The notes beneath the pieces were generated by a model that made no database searches, had not been told where the DNA came from, and was given only the letters and a program-made list of their open reading frames with translations. 64,000 nucleotides of DNA. Source: Cypionkella sp049896245. Its GTDB lineage: Bacteria; Pseudomonadota; Alphaproteobacteria; Rhodobacterales; Rhodobacteraceae. Within the stretch, counting starts at the first letter, position 1. Every line of letters starts with the position of its first letter. The stretch is from contig NZ_JAFCTX010000026.1 of NCBI RefSeq assembly GCF_049896245.1, forward strand, positions 1 to 64,000, in the 5' to 3' direction. The position numbers and the translations under genes were made by a program. Below, one piece after another: positions 44,420-53,461 of this stretch.

Positions 44420-45601
44420 ATGCAGATCAAAGCCATTCGTGCCACGCCCGTGCTGATCCCGCTGGAAGCGCCGTATCTGTGGTCATATGGCGCGCTGGAT
44501 GGCTTTACCAAGACGATTGTAGAGGTAGAGACCTCGGACGGTCTTATCGGTATCGCCGAAGCGCCCAGCCATGGCTCTGCTGCGATCATCGCGCGGATGG
44601 CCGAGGCTTTGGTCGGCCATGATCCGCTGGATATGGCGGGACTGGAGCGGCGGGTTTTGCCATCGATGCCCGCCAATCATTCGGTGACGGATTACGCGAC
44701 GCGGGCGGCTTGGGGCGGGATTGAGATTGCTTTGTGGGATCTGCGTGGCAAGCTGTGGGGGCAGCCAGTGGCGAACCTGCTGGGCGGGATTCAGCGCACT
44801 GAGATTGCCTTCACCGATTACTTTTCTTACCGCCTGCCGCAGGATGGCAAGGGTGGCGAAGCCAGTATTCAGGATGTGGTCGATTACTGTCTATCGCTGC
44901 GCGAAGCCCATGGTACGACATGGTTTGAGGGCAAGGTCTCGGACCCCGATCTGAACGCCAATATCCGGCTGATGCAGGCTTTGCGGGCGGCTTTGGGCGA
45001 GGATTCCATGCTGCGGATCGACAGCAATCAGGCGTTCTCGCTGCCGTCCTGCTTGCATCTCGCCCCCGCGTTTGAGGAATTGAATATCCGCAACTGGGAA
45101 GACCCAACCCCGGATTGGACGGCGATGAAACGGCTGCGGGCGCGCACGACGATTGCGTTTTCGGGGCATAATACCGACATCGGCAAGGCGGTGGCCTACG
45201 GCGTGCCGGATGCGATTGTGTCGGATGTGGCGGGGTTTGGCGGCTTCTCGGCGATGCTGCGGTTTGTCAGTGCTTGCGCGGGGGCTGGGATTGATTTCTG
45301 GTGCTATTCTGGCGGATCGGGACTGGAAACCGCCGCCTATCTGCACGCCTGCGCTGCTCATCCGCATATCCGCGAGCCGAACCAATCTTTGCTGCGCCAG
45401 CAGCCGCATGATGTGATCGCGGAAGGGCCGTTCAGCCCGAAGAACAATCACCTTCCCCTGCCGAAAGGCCCCGGTCTGGGCGTCACGCTGGATGCCGACC
45501 GCATCGCCCATTGTGCGCGGCTGTTGGTGGAAAATGGCGTGCCAAACAAATACCGCGACCCGGATGCGCCGGGGCAGATGCGGCGGATGCCGCTGGTTTG
45601 A
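44420..45601 (+). CDS. Mandelate racemase/muconate-lactonizing-type enolase-superfamily enzyme
   Basis: The 393-aa protein has the N-terminal capping domain (RATPVLIPLEAPYLWSYG, KTIVEVETSDGLIGIAEAP) and the TIM barrel with the metal-binding strand MLRIDSNQAF, a possible acid/base Lys in WFEGKVSD and VSDVAGFGGF. The C-terminal tail (PNKYRDPDAPGQMRR) resembles the glucarate-dehydratase-like branch. It would abstract a proton alpha to a carboxylate of a sugar acid, but the substrate cannot be told. It stands alone, with no sugar transporter directly beside it. The nearest sugar genes are the decayed ones at 51-54 kb. Confidence 0.8.
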   Translation: MQIKAIRATPVLIPLEAPYLWSYGALDGFTKTIVEVETSDGLIGIAEAPSHGSAAIIARMAEALVGHDPLDMAGLERRVLPSMPANHSVTDYATRAAWGGIEIALWDLRGKLWGQPVANLLGGIQRTEIAFTDYFSYRLPQDGKGGEASIQDVVDYCLSLREAHGTTWFEGKVSDPDLNANIRLMQALRAALGEDSMLRIDSNQAFSLPSCLHLAPAFEELNIRNWEDPTPDWTAMKRLRARTTIAFSGHNTDIGKAVAYGVPDAIVSDVAGFGGFSAMLRFVSACAGAGIDFWCYSGGSGLETAAYLHACAAHPHIREPNQSLLRQQPHDVIAEGPFSPKNNHLPLPKGPGLGVTLDADRIAHCARLLVENGVPNKYRDPDAPGQMRRMPLV

Positions 45602-45682
45602 GGTGTCGGCGCAGGCCGAAGCGCTGGCTTGAGTGGCAAAAATCGGCTAGGCTGTGCGGTATTATTGACATGAGGTATTGCG

Positions 45683-46291
45683 ATGGCCCCCCGGATCGAG
45701 CTTAGCCGTCGGCAGGTGTTGCTAACGGCATCTGTTGTGATGCTACCGCTGCCGATCCGGGCAGCCGCTGATGTCGGCGTGGTGGAAACCACCAAGGGCA
45801 AGGCTTGGGCTGCGGGGTCGCCCACCCGAGATCTTGTGGCGCAGGCGGTGGTGTTTCTGGGTGATGAGATTGGCACCGGGGCGGAGTCTCGTCTTGCCAT
45901 GCTGCTTGCGGGCACCACGCGGATTCTGATGGGGCCGCAGACCACGCTGACCATCGACCAATTCACCGCCGAAGCGGGGGGCGAGTTGGTGCTGGGAGAC
46001 GGCGCGATGCTGTTTGACCGCGATGAGGGTGCGCAGAAAACGCCTGTGCAACTGAGCACCGCGTTTGGCCTGATTGCGGTGCGCGGCACTCGGTTTTTTG
46101 CGGGGCCAAGCAAGGGCAAGTTCGGCGTGTTTGTCGAGCGTGGCGAAGTGCGTCTGTCGGGTGGCGGGGGAGAGGTGGCACTTTTGCCGGGGTTTGGCAG
46201 CGATATTGCGGCGCCCGGACAGCCCCCGTCGCAGCCAGCAGCTTGGAAGCAGGCGCGAATTGAAGCGGCAATGGCCTTGGTTGGGGGTTAG
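45683..46291 (+). CDS. FecR-domain protein with twin-arginine-type signal
   Basis: A 202-aa protein. Its start SRRQVLLTASVVMLPLPIRAAA has an RR pair before a hydrophobic stretch and an ARA/AAA-like cleavage region, fitting Tat export. The FecR domain covers about residues 30-165, with LVAQAVVFLGDEIGTGAESRLAM, DGAMLFDRD and FGLIAVRGTRFFAG. It lacks the N-terminal anti-sigma part and transmembrane helix of true FecR regulators, so it is a periplasmic FecR-fold protein. It converges on the CHASE2 cyclase gene and overlaps its end by four bases. FecR and CHASE2 domains commonly occur as neighbours, and an interaction between them in the periplasm is a reasonable guess. Confidence 0.8.
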   Translation: MAPRIELSRRQVLLTASVVMLPLPIRAAADVGVVETTKGKAWAAGSPTRDLVAQAVVFLGDEIGTGAESRLAMLLAGTTRILMGPQTTLTIDQFTAEAGGELVLGDGAMLFDRDEGAQKTPVQLSTAFGLIAVRGTRFFAGPSKGKFGVFVERGEVRLSGGGGEVALLPGFGSDIAAPGQPPSQPAAWKQARIEAAMALVGG

Positions 46292-48141
46292 CGGATGGGC
46301 GGAAGCGTGTAGGCGGCAACCGCACCGAAGCCGCGCAACTCGACCTCTCCCATGCTGCGCCATGGCAGCGCGGGCAGTGCTGCCCGCAAGCCAGGCCCGG
46401 CCAAAAGCGTGACGCCAAGGCTTTTACCTGCCTGTTCCAACCGTGCTGCGATGTTCATGGCGCGGCCATGGGCGGTGTAATCCAGCTTTTTTCCCGCCCC
46501 GACATCGCCGACCACCAGCACGCCACATTCCATCCCGACGCGGGTGATGCCGAGGCCTTGGTTCTGCGGATCAGCGGCAAATGCAACGCCGTAGGCCTGC
46601 AACGCTTGGCCCGCCTGCACCGCGCGGGCGCAGTGGTCGGGCAGATCGAAGGGGGCGTTGAACAGCACATGCGCCGCATCGCCGACAAACTTGTCCACCA
46701 TGCCGCCCTGGGCGTGGACGATCAGGGTCAGCCCGGCGAAATAGCGGTCGAGAATGGCGATCAGATCGGTAGGCGACAGAGCATCGGCATAGGGCGAGAA
46801 GCCGGCGATGTCGGTGAACAACGCGGTGATCTCACGCGCCTCACCGGGCAGGCGGGACAGGCCCGGTTGCGCCGCGATTCGCGCCACCACGGCAGGCGAG
46901 AGGTGCCGCTCAAACCGCCGCCGCAGGACTTGGGCATGACGCCGCGCGGCCAGCATCGCGGCGGTGGTGGCAGTCAGGCCAGTGGCGAGCGGCAGCAGGG
47001 CGGGGTTGATCGGGTCAAGTGCAAGGCCCGCGCGCAACCAGAGTGTTGTGGCGATGACGGCCCAGAGCAAGGGGAGAGTGAGTGTCACGGCCAAGGCTAT
47101 GGTCGCCAAGCCACGCGCGGCGATCCACAGCGCCAGCAAGGCCATCGCCACAGCGGCCACAATCTCGGCCCATGCCGCCCAAGCCGGACGCAGCAGCAGG
47201 TGGCCCGAAAGCATGGTTTCAAGCGCATCGGCCTGAATTTGCACCGAAGGCGCAAGCGGGGTGACAGCCGTAGGGCGCAAGGAGGCCGCCTGCGGCGCGC
47301 TGAGGCCCAGCAAGACGATTTTTGCGGAAAAATCGTGGTCTTGGGACAAAGCTTGCGCCAAGCTGATGGTCCGGTTGCTCCATTTCGCGGGATCGGTCGG
47401 GCGGATGCGCAGATCGGCTTGGGTGCCGAGGGGCAGCACAATCGCACCGAGGCTCAAGTTGCCCTGCCCGATACGCAGCGTGCTTGCGCCTTGGGCCAGT
47501 CGCAGCACTTCGGCGGCAAAGCCGGGAGCTGCGGTTTCAGCGGCCAACAGCAGCAGCGGCACACGGCGCACCCTGCCCTGCGCCTCACCGCGCAGCGCAC
47601 TGATGCCAAGCCCTGCGGCAGTCAGGGTCGAGGCTTCTAAGCCATTGGCAGACCATGGCTGCGTCGGCACGGGCGGGCCAGACGACAACAGCGGGGCCAG
47701 CGGCGGCACCGGGCTGGCCTGATCAGACAAAGCGGCGGCGAGAACCGTTGGCACGCGGGACAAAACGATTTGCAGTGCGGCATCGCCGTCAGTCAGGGCC
47801 GTACCGCCCGGTACATCGGCCAAGGCCAGCGGTCCGGCAGGATCGGGACCGGAGAGCACAAGATCAAGGCCCAGAACGGCGGGGCTTTGCGCAGCAATCT
47901 GATCCACCACCCGCGCCAGCCTTGTGCGGGGCCAAGGCCAGCGGCCAAGCTGCGCCAAATCTTGTGCCGTGATCTCGATTACCCGCACCTGACCTGTGGG
48001 CGCTGCGGCGGTCGCGGCCAGACCCGCATCAAGCGTCGCCTCGCGCAGATCACGCAAGCGGTCGGGCAGGATCAAGGCCAAAGCACCTGCGATCAGCAGC
48101 GCGGCAAATCCGGCGCGCAGGGCGGCGGGTTCAATCCGCAT
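46288..48141 (-). CDS. CHASE2-domain adenylate/guanylate cyclase
   Basis: About 617 aa. An N-terminal helix (about 8-24) leads to a periplasmic CHASE2 sensor (about 30-310, with ITAQDLAQLGRWPWPRTRLARVVDQI and VLGLDLVLSGPDP). Three membrane helices at about 320-400 follow, then a class III cyclase domain (about 430-600). The cyclase has the metal Asp in LFTDIAGFSPYAD and the second in DKFVGDAAHVLFNAP, so it should be catalytic. Its start lies 11 bases inside the end of the upstream Crp-like gene, so the regulator and the cyclase are one unit. Product (cAMP or cGMP) is not decided; a Crp-family partner makes cAMP likely. Confidence 0.9.
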   Translation of the reverse strand: MRIEPAALRAGFAALLIAGALALILPDRLRDLREATLDAGLAATAAAPTGQVRVIEITAQDLAQLGRWPWPRTRLARVVDQIAAQSPAVLGLDLVLSGPDPAGPLALADVPGGTALTDGDAALQIVLSRVPTVLAAALSDQASPVPPLAPLLSSGPPVPTQPWSANGLEASTLTAAGLGISALRGEAQGRVRRVPLLLLAAETAAPGFAAEVLRLAQGASTLRIGQGNLSLGAIVLPLGTQADLRIRPTDPAKWSNRTISLAQALSQDHDFSAKIVLLGLSAPQAASLRPTAVTPLAPSVQIQADALETMLSGHLLLRPAWAAWAEIVAAVAMALLALWIAARGLATIALAVTLTLPLLWAVIATTLWLRAGLALDPINPALLPLATGLTATTAAMLAARRHAQVLRRRFERHLSPAVVARIAAQPGLSRLPGEAREITALFTDIAGFSPYADALSPTDLIAILDRYFAGLTLIVHAQGGMVDKFVGDAAHVLFNAPFDLPDHCARAVQAGQALQAYGVAFAADPQNQGLGITRVGMECGVLVVGDVGAGKKLDYTAHGRAMNIAARLEQAGKSLGVTLLAGPGLRAALPALPWRSMGEVELRGFGAVAAYTLPPIR

Positions 48142-48844
48142 CGGGTTCGGCCAAGGCTTGCAGGGCGGGAATGTCGCAATCCCAACCATGCGGGCCTTTG
48201 TTCAACGCGCCCGCTTCGGCCAAAGCCAGCAGCGCGCGGTTGACCTTGGGGCGGCTGGCCCCCAGCACGGTGGCAAGTTCGGTCTGGCTGATCTCTAGCC
48301 GCAAGGTGGCGCGGCTGGGCAGATCAAGGCCGTTCAACTGCCGCAAGGTGAACAGCAGGAACCGCGCGGCACGGGCTTCGAGCGGGTAAAGCGCGATGGA
48401 TTCCAACTGCTCGGTGGTTTCCCGCAAGCGGCGGCTGAGGTAGCGCGCCACGCCCATGGTCAGCGCCGGATGCTTGCTGGCCAGTGCCTCGTAGCTGCGC
48501 CGGGCGAGGACGTAGCCTGTGGTGTCCAGCACCGCTGTCGCATCCGCCGAGCGGGGGTCTTGATCAAACAGCGCCAATTCGCCCAACGTGTCGCCGGGTT
48601 CGGCGTGGCGCAGGGTCAGTTCCCGCCCGGCTTGGGTGATCAGCGACAACCGCACCCGCCCGGATTTCAGCGCCAGCAACCATGCACCCGCATCGCCGCG
48701 CTGAAAGATCACTTCCGCCGCCGCCCAGCGTTGCAGGGTGGCTAGGGCGTCAATGTCGGCCAGCACCGCATCTGGCAGATCCTGAAACAGCGGGAAAGAC
48801 CGCCAGAAGCTTGGTTTTTCGCGTGGGGGCGGTGCAGGGCTCAT
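48131..48844 (-). CDS. Crp/Fnr-family regulator linked to the cyclase
   Basis: The 237-aa protein has an N-terminal cyclic-nucleotide-binding domain (VIFQRGDAGAWLLALKSGRVRLSL, EPGDTLGELALFDQDPRSADATA), the dimer helix and a C-terminal HTH (ISQTELATVLGASRPKVNRALLALAEAGAL). The phosphate-cassette-like GELALFDQDPRSADATA is of the cNMP-binding form (GE...RSA), so cAMP or cGMP may really bind. There are no cysteines for an Fe-S cluster. It overlaps the cyclase gene by 11 bases and is divergent to the RTX gene, sharing a 165-base upstream region with it. Confidence 0.88.
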   Translation of the reverse strand: MSPAPPPREKPSFWRSFPLFQDLPDAVLADIDALATLQRWAAAEVIFQRGDAGAWLLALKSGRVRLSLITQAGRELTLRHAEPGDTLGELALFDQDPRSADATAVLDTTGYVLARRSYEALASKHPALTMGVARYLSRRLRETTEQLESIALYPLEARAARFLLFTLRQLNGLDLPSRATLRLEISQTELATVLGASRPKVNRALLALAEAGALNKGPHGWDCDIPALQALAEPDAD

Positions 48845-48914
48845 CCGGGCTCCGTGGCTTTTGGCAAACTTCGCCTGCCCGGTGATTTCACGCAAGGGTT
48901 TGCACACATCTCCC

Positions 48915-48932
48915 CTGTTCCGCAGGGAACAG
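48915..48932. promoter_or_regulatory. Palindrome between the Crp-like and RTX genes
   Basis: CTGTTCC-GCAG-GGAACAG is a perfect inverted repeat with 7-base arms in the shared 165-base divergent region. It does not match the E. coli CRP consensus TGTGA-N6-TCACA, but it could be the site of the adjacent regulator. The other half-site-like strings nearby are weak. Confidence 0.35.
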
Positions 48933-49009
48933 CCGCCCGTGCCGCCGCATGGCATTCAAGCCATACGACGGCAATCACGCCGCGTGACACAGTTTTGATG
49001 GAGATTAAA

Positions 49010-50893
49010 ATGGCATCCCTTTTTGGCAAATCCGGCACCTTGGGCAATGACTCGGAAGTCACCGATGGCACTTTGGGCGTCTTGAATGATGTGATTTCCG
49101 GTCTGACCGGCAATGATACGCTGTTTTCCTACGTTGGCGATGACACGTTATCGGGCGGCGAGGGCAATGACGTGCTGCACGACGAGGCTGTGTTGGGGGT
49201 TTCCGGCAACGACAACCTGAACGGCGACGATGGCAATGACACGCTGTTTGGCGGGCTTGGCAATGACACGCTGAACGGTGGCGCGGATACCGATACCGCC
49301 ACTTACAGCAACTCGACCGCTGCGGTGAATGTCGATCTGAATCGCACCACGCAAATTGGTGGCTATGCGCAGGGCGACCGTCTTGTCAGCATCGAGAATG
49401 TGAATGGTTCGGGTTTCGGCGACCGTCTGGTCGGCAACTCGGCAGCCAACCAGATGCAAGGCTTGGCGGGCAATGACGCCATCTTTGGTGGCTCGGGCGC
49501 GGATAGCCTGTTTGGCGGCAGCGGGCGTGATGCTTTGGATGGCGGCAATGACAATGACCTGATCGACGCGGGGTCTGACAATGACAGCGTGTCTGGCGGT
49601 GCGGGCAACAATCAGATGTTTGGCGGTTCGGGGCGCGATGCGATGAGCGGCGGCAGCGGCAATGACCGGATGGATGGCGGCACCGATGCCGATACGATGG
49701 CGGGCGATGCCGGCAACGACAGCATCACCGGCGGCAGCGGCAATGATGTGCTGACCGGCGGCTTGGACAATGACTCGCTGGACGGCGGCGCGGGTGATGA
49801 TCGGCTGGATGGTGGGTCGGGCAATGATCTGGTGCGCGGCGGCATTGGCAACGATACCGTGCTGGCAAGCGCAGGCGACACGCTGTTTGGCGACAGCGGC
49901 ACCGACACGCTGGATTTCACCAATATGTCGACCCGCTTTCCGGTGATCGGGGCCAATAACCAGATCAACCTTGTGACTGGCACTTTTGGGACCACCACTT
50001 TCTCGGGGTTTGAGAATGTGATTGGCACCAGCAATGTGGACACCATCACCGGCAGTTCAGTGGCAAACCGGCTGGAGGGCGCGGGCGGCACTGACACCAT
50101 CCTTGGCGGCTTTGGCAATGACAGCCTTTTGGGCGGTGATGGCGCAGACAGCCTCGACGGCGGCTTTGATGCCGACCAACTGTCTGGCGACGCAGGCAAC
50201 GATCTGATCTTCGGCGGCAGCGGCAGTGACACGCTGGACGGCGATGCAGGCAATGATGTGCTAAGCGGCGGTTCCAGCAATGATCGGTTGAACGGCGGTT
50301 CGGGCGATGATCAGATGCATGGCGACAGCGGCAACGATGTGATGAACGGCGGCACAGGCAATGACGTGATGGCAGGCGATAGCGGCAATGACGCGATGAC
50401 CGGCTTTCTGGGCAATGACACCATGACCGGCGGCGAGGGCAACGACACCATCGACGGCAGCTTTGGCGATGACCGGGTAGAAGGCGGCGCGGGCGTCGAT
50501 CTGCTGAGCGGCGGCGTGGGCAATGACGTTCTGATCGGCGATGCCGGGGCGGATGTGCTGACTGGGGGCAGCGGCGCGGATGTGTTTGTGTTCCGTGCCA
50601 GCACAGACTCGCTGAACCAACTCGGCGGGGCGGATCTGATCACCGATTTCCAGATTGGCATCGACAAGCTGGATTTCACCGGGCTGGACGCCGATGCGGT
50701 TGCTGCCGGAGATCAGGCCTTTGCCTTGGTGCTGGGCGGCAATGCGGCAGGCACCATCCATATTGAGAAGTTCGGCGCCGGGGCCGATGCGATCACCCAG
50801 ATCGCGGTCAATCTGGATGGCGACGGCAACCCCGATCTGATCGTGCAACTGGCCGGAAACCTGAACTTCGGTGCAGGTGACTTCCTGCTCTGA
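49010..50893 (+). CDS. RTX-type calcium-binding secreted protein
   Basis: About 627 aa, composed almost wholly of glycine-aspartate nonapeptide repeats (GGxGxDxxx) in several blocks, such as GGEGNDVL, GGSGRDAMSGG and GGSGNDRMDGG, which bind calcium in a beta-roll. The end (TGGSGADVFVFRASTDS to GAGDFLL) is the usual peptidase-M10-like C-terminal and type I secretion region. There is no N-terminal signal peptide and no separate enzymatic domain. It is likely exported by a type I system encoded elsewhere and acts as a surface or biofilm protein. The ATG at 49010 follows GGAGATTAAA; the open frame upstream of it is not RTX-like. Confidence 0.88.
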   Translation: MASLFGKSGTLGNDSEVTDGTLGVLNDVISGLTGNDTLFSYVGDDTLSGGEGNDVLHDEAVLGVSGNDNLNGDDGNDTLFGGLGNDTLNGGADTDTATYSNSTAAVNVDLNRTTQIGGYAQGDRLVSIENVNGSGFGDRLVGNSAANQMQGLAGNDAIFGGSGADSLFGGSGRDALDGGNDNDLIDAGSDNDSVSGGAGNNQMFGGSGRDAMSGGSGNDRMDGGTDADTMAGDAGNDSITGGSGNDVLTGGLDNDSLDGGAGDDRLDGGSGNDLVRGGIGNDTVLASAGDTLFGDSGTDTLDFTNMSTRFPVIGANNQINLVTGTFGTTTFSGFENVIGTSNVDTITGSSVANRLEGAGGTDTILGGFGNDSLLGGDGADSLDGGFDADQLSGDAGNDLIFGGSGSDTLDGDAGNDVLSGGSSNDRLNGGSGDDQMHGDSGNDVMNGGTGNDVMAGDSGNDAMTGFLGNDTMTGGEGNDTIDGSFGDDRVEGGAGVDLLSGGVGNDVLIGDAGADVLTGGSGADVFVFRASTDSLNQLGGADLITDFQIGIDKLDFTGLDADAVAAGDQAFALVLGGNAAGTIHIEKFGAGADAITQIAVNLDGDGNPDLIVQLAGNLNFGAGDFLL

Positions 50894-50913
50894 CCCCCGC
50901 AAAATGCAAACAC

Positions 50914-50945
50914 AACGCCCCGGTTTGGTCCGGGGCGTTTTTTTT
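50914..50945 (+). terminator. Rho-independent terminator of the RTX gene
   Basis: AACGCCCCGG and CCGGGGCGTT form a perfect 10-bp stem with a 6-base loop, followed by a run of eight T. It begins 20 bases after the RTX stop codon and is the clearest intrinsic terminator in the window. Confidence 0.92.
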
Positions 50946-50959
50946 GGTCTGAGCAGGCC

Positions 50960-51055
50960 TTAGACGACCAAGTATCCTTCAAGCGTCTGGACCGAGTCAT
51001 ATCCTCCGGTCAGCAGCACGCCGCCGACCACAACCGAAATAATCGCGTTGAAGAT
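50960..51055 (-). pseudogene. C-terminal fragment of a sugar ABC-transporter permease
   Basis: On the minus strand a 31-codon open stretch ending in TAA (50960-50962) reads FNAIISVVVGGVLLTGGYDSV followed by QTLEGYLVV. It matches the conserved membrane segment of RbsC-type permeases (AVVIGGTLLTGGYGS). It is bounded upstream by another stop. Family members are about 330 aa, so only a fragment of one is left. It lies downstream of the binding-protein pseudogene in the order expected for an ABC operon, implying that a deletion removed the ATPase gene and most of the permease. Confidence 0.6.
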
Positions 51056-51132
51056 TTAGGATTTCCGTCGATGCAGATCCGAAGCTTTACCGCTCGGCGT
51101 CTCGGGTGGGTCAGATCATGGCGCTTGAAAGG

Positions 51133-51162
51133 TCCGGCCCGCCGCAATCTTGCGGGGCCGGA
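51133..51162 (-). terminator. Hairpin after the sugar-binding-protein pseudogene
   Basis: TCCGGCC..CCGCAA and TTGCGGGGCCGGA (51133-51162) form a 13-bp stem with a two-base bulge and a two-base loop, 15 bases beyond the stop of the minus-strand pseudogene. In ABC operons such hairpins often follow the binding-protein gene. Confidence 0.5.
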
Positions 51163-51176
51163 TGGCGGGTGAAAGT

Positions 51177-52156
51177 TTAGCGGAACCCAGCCGCAGCACC
51201 AGCGATGGTGGCGTCACCATTGGCGGTATCGGCAATGCTCGGACCGGTCAGCACCAAAGCGGTGGCAATCGCGGTGCCAAAGCTGACATAGGCATCCGCC
51301 ATCGACACGGCGAGAAAGCCTTGCAGCCATGGCTGTTGATCGACCGCAAACAGATGCGTGCCCGCCTTGATCCGGTCCAGCCCCGCACCGTCCATATCGA
51401 AGGACGCGAGATGCACCTTGCCGGTCAGGGCGGCCTGTTCGATCCCGGTGGCCGCCGAATTGGCATCTGCGACCGAGATGGTGGCCACGCCATTGATCGT
51501 GGGGGTTTTCATCAGCGTCGCCTTGATCGCTTCGGCCACAGCCGTCGGGTCGCCAAAACTAGACGCTGGCAGCGGCAGTTGCGTCGATACGCCGCCTTCC
51601 TTGGCGATGCCGTCCGCCACGCATTTGCAGCGATCCTCTAGGTTCTGCGCGCCCGGAACCGTATTCACACAGTTCACGTTCTTGAAACCATGGCTGCCGA
51701 AATAAGCGCCTGCTACCAAGCCTGCCGGATATTCTTCGTTGCCGATGTCGTTGATCGCACCCACCTCTTTGGCTTTGTCCGCGCCACCCGAGTTATGTAG
51801 CATCACCGGGATTCCGGCATCCAGTGCAGCCTTGATCGCCTCATCTTCCGCATCGGGCACCCAGTTTGGCACCGCAATCACCGAAGCCCCTTATGAGATC
51901 GCCGTGCGCACCAGATTGGCCGCATCGCCGCAGATCTTGTCATAGTTTTGCAGCATCAGATAGTTGACCGTGCCTCCATAGGCCGCCACCACCAATGTGG
52001 CAGCATCAATGCCGTTTTTGACCTTGGCAAAGAACGGATCGTCTGCCTTGCCACCGACCGCCGCAAAGCTGGCGTTTTCGGCCAGTGCGGCTTGCGCCCA
52101 AAGGCCAGAACCGTTGCCAGCGGGGCGGTTTTCATGGTCAGTTTCGGGAATTTCAT
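51177..52156 (-). pseudogene. Sugar ABC-transporter substrate-binding protein, frameshifted and with a nonsense codon
   Basis: The gene begins at an ATG (52154-52156) behind a good GGAGGAGA site with a signal peptide MKFPKLTMKTAPLATVLAF. A one-base loss at about 52100 then moves the frame; the signal peptide's end and mature start (LWAQAALAENASFAAVGGK) continue in another frame. A second lesion is a TAA at 51891-51893, where the family has a residue between AIS and GASVIAVPNW. The rest, to 51177, is a normal periplasmic-binding-protein type 1 fold (DEAIKAALDAGIPVMLHNSGG, AYFGSHGFKNVNCV). Restored, the protein is about 325 aa and similar to RbsB-type sugar binders. Sequencing error is less likely given other broken genes on both sides. 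Confidence 0.85.
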
Positions 52157-52261
52157 TGTCGCATCTCCTCCGAGTTGCCGCCGTTTTGAGCGGATATTGG
52201 GTGTTTTGCGTCACAGGGCGCTAAAGGATCTCCCCGCCTCCCGCAGCGCGTTTGGCGGGCT

Positions 52262-53291
52262 TTAACGGCCCGTCGTCGCATTGGTGTTGTTCACCTTTGC
52301 ATTGGCTTTTGCGCGGGTGCGTTGGAACCGCGCTTCCATCCGGGCCTCGCCATCAGCCGAGCCGTCGTGCCATGTGCCAAACCATTGGTCGAAGGGCACC
52401 ATGCCGTCGGAATAGTTCACCTCAAAATACTTGTGGTGCAGGTAGTGGGCATAGGCGTGGCTATCCAATCGCGGCCTCTCCCGCCTCGATCTTGTCAAAG
52501 CCGATGTGACCGACCACCGCCCCCGTGCCAGTGACTTGCAGATGATGCAGCATCAACAGCGGATGCGACGGCAGCACCAGATGGATCAGGATATCCGACC
52601 AATACAACAGGTGTTCGACCGGATGCATTGACAGGCTGGACCATGGCGAGGGGTTGACCGCGTTGTGATGCACCGAATGTACCCATTTATACAGAAACGG
52701 CGTGTGGATCAGGCGGTGGATGCAGAAGAAATGCGCCTTCTGAAACAGCGGGATGATGGCCAGCAGGGCGATCAGCGCCCAAGGATGGGCTTCAAACGTG
52801 GTCCAAGGGCCAAAGCCATGCGCCCAAGCATAAAGCATCCCGACTTCGTAGGCGGTCCAGATCGGCACGCCGGTGCCAAAGCTGCGCAAAATGTTGTCGA
52901 TGTTCTGGCTTTTGAACATGACCACATCCGATTTCTTATCCGCCGGGAACAGCCCGTTGAACTTAAACCGGTTTCCCTGCGCGCGACGGATATACAGCCG
53001 CAGCTCCAACGCGCCACAGAACAGGAACACAAGCGCTGCATTGCGCAGCAGAATGAATGCGATCCATGTCCAATGCAGGGTTTGCAAGGTTTCCTTGGAA
53101 GGTGTCAGATAGAACCAGATCACCGCAGCAAAGCCCATGAACAGCGCGTTCCATGGCAAGATGTAATGCGGCAACCAAGCGAACAATTTCAGCGGCTTTG
53201 GCGGTCACACGATGATCGGGGCCACTTGCAACGGTGTGCTGGGTGAAAAATCCCGGCGCTTGTTGCGCTTGCCAAACTTCAGATCGTCCAT
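52262..53291 (-). pseudogene. Sterol desaturase/fatty-acid hydroxylase family gene with a stop and a frameshift
   Basis: Reading from the ATG at 53291 (MDDLKFGKRNKRRDFSPS) a TGA at 53205-53207 interrupts the frame; a TGG there would give the expected APIIVWPPKPLK. The frame then runs through membrane helices and the histidine clusters HRLIHT, HSVHHN and HPVEH. Near 52475-52490 the frame shifts after FDKIEAGE, and the last His cluster (HAYAHYLHHKYFEVNY) plus the C-terminus continue in a different frame to 52262. All three di-iron histidine motifs are still recognisable, so decay is recent. Restored length is about 342 aa. The original would be an inner-membrane lipid hydroxylase or desaturase. 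Confidence 0.82.
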
Positions 53292-53363
53292 CCATCCCCC
53301 CCCGTGTTAAACCATGCTTTGGTGCCTGTCTTGCATCCAGCGCTTGGCCAAATGCTTCGGGCC

Positions 53364-53373
53364 GTTCTAGAAC
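53364..53373. promoter_or_regulatory. GTTCTAGAAC palindrome in the LacI/desaturase divergent region
   Basis: A perfect 10-base palindrome lies between the divergent desaturase and LacI genes, just before a TTGACA (53377-53382) that could be the -35 of the LacI gene. It could be an operator of that LacI-type regulator; symmetry alone is the support. Confidence 0.3.
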
Positions 53374-53461
53374 CGTTTGACATATTGTCGCAGGGGAGAG
53401 TTGATTGAAAACCATCAGGCTTGCTGCGCTTGTGGTTCTTAATCCCTAAGCTGCTGGAATT

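Noticed and set aside
49100..50600. Regular short repeats that could be taken for a CRISPR array
   Set aside because: They are in-frame codons of RTX nonapeptides (GGxGxDxxx) with varying sequence and no spacers; no cas genes are nearby.
53205..53207. TGA recoding (Trp or selenocysteine) in the desaturase gene
   Set aside because: A second lesion (frameshift near 52480) is present in the same gene, neighbours are also broken, and TGA is an ordinary stop in this window.
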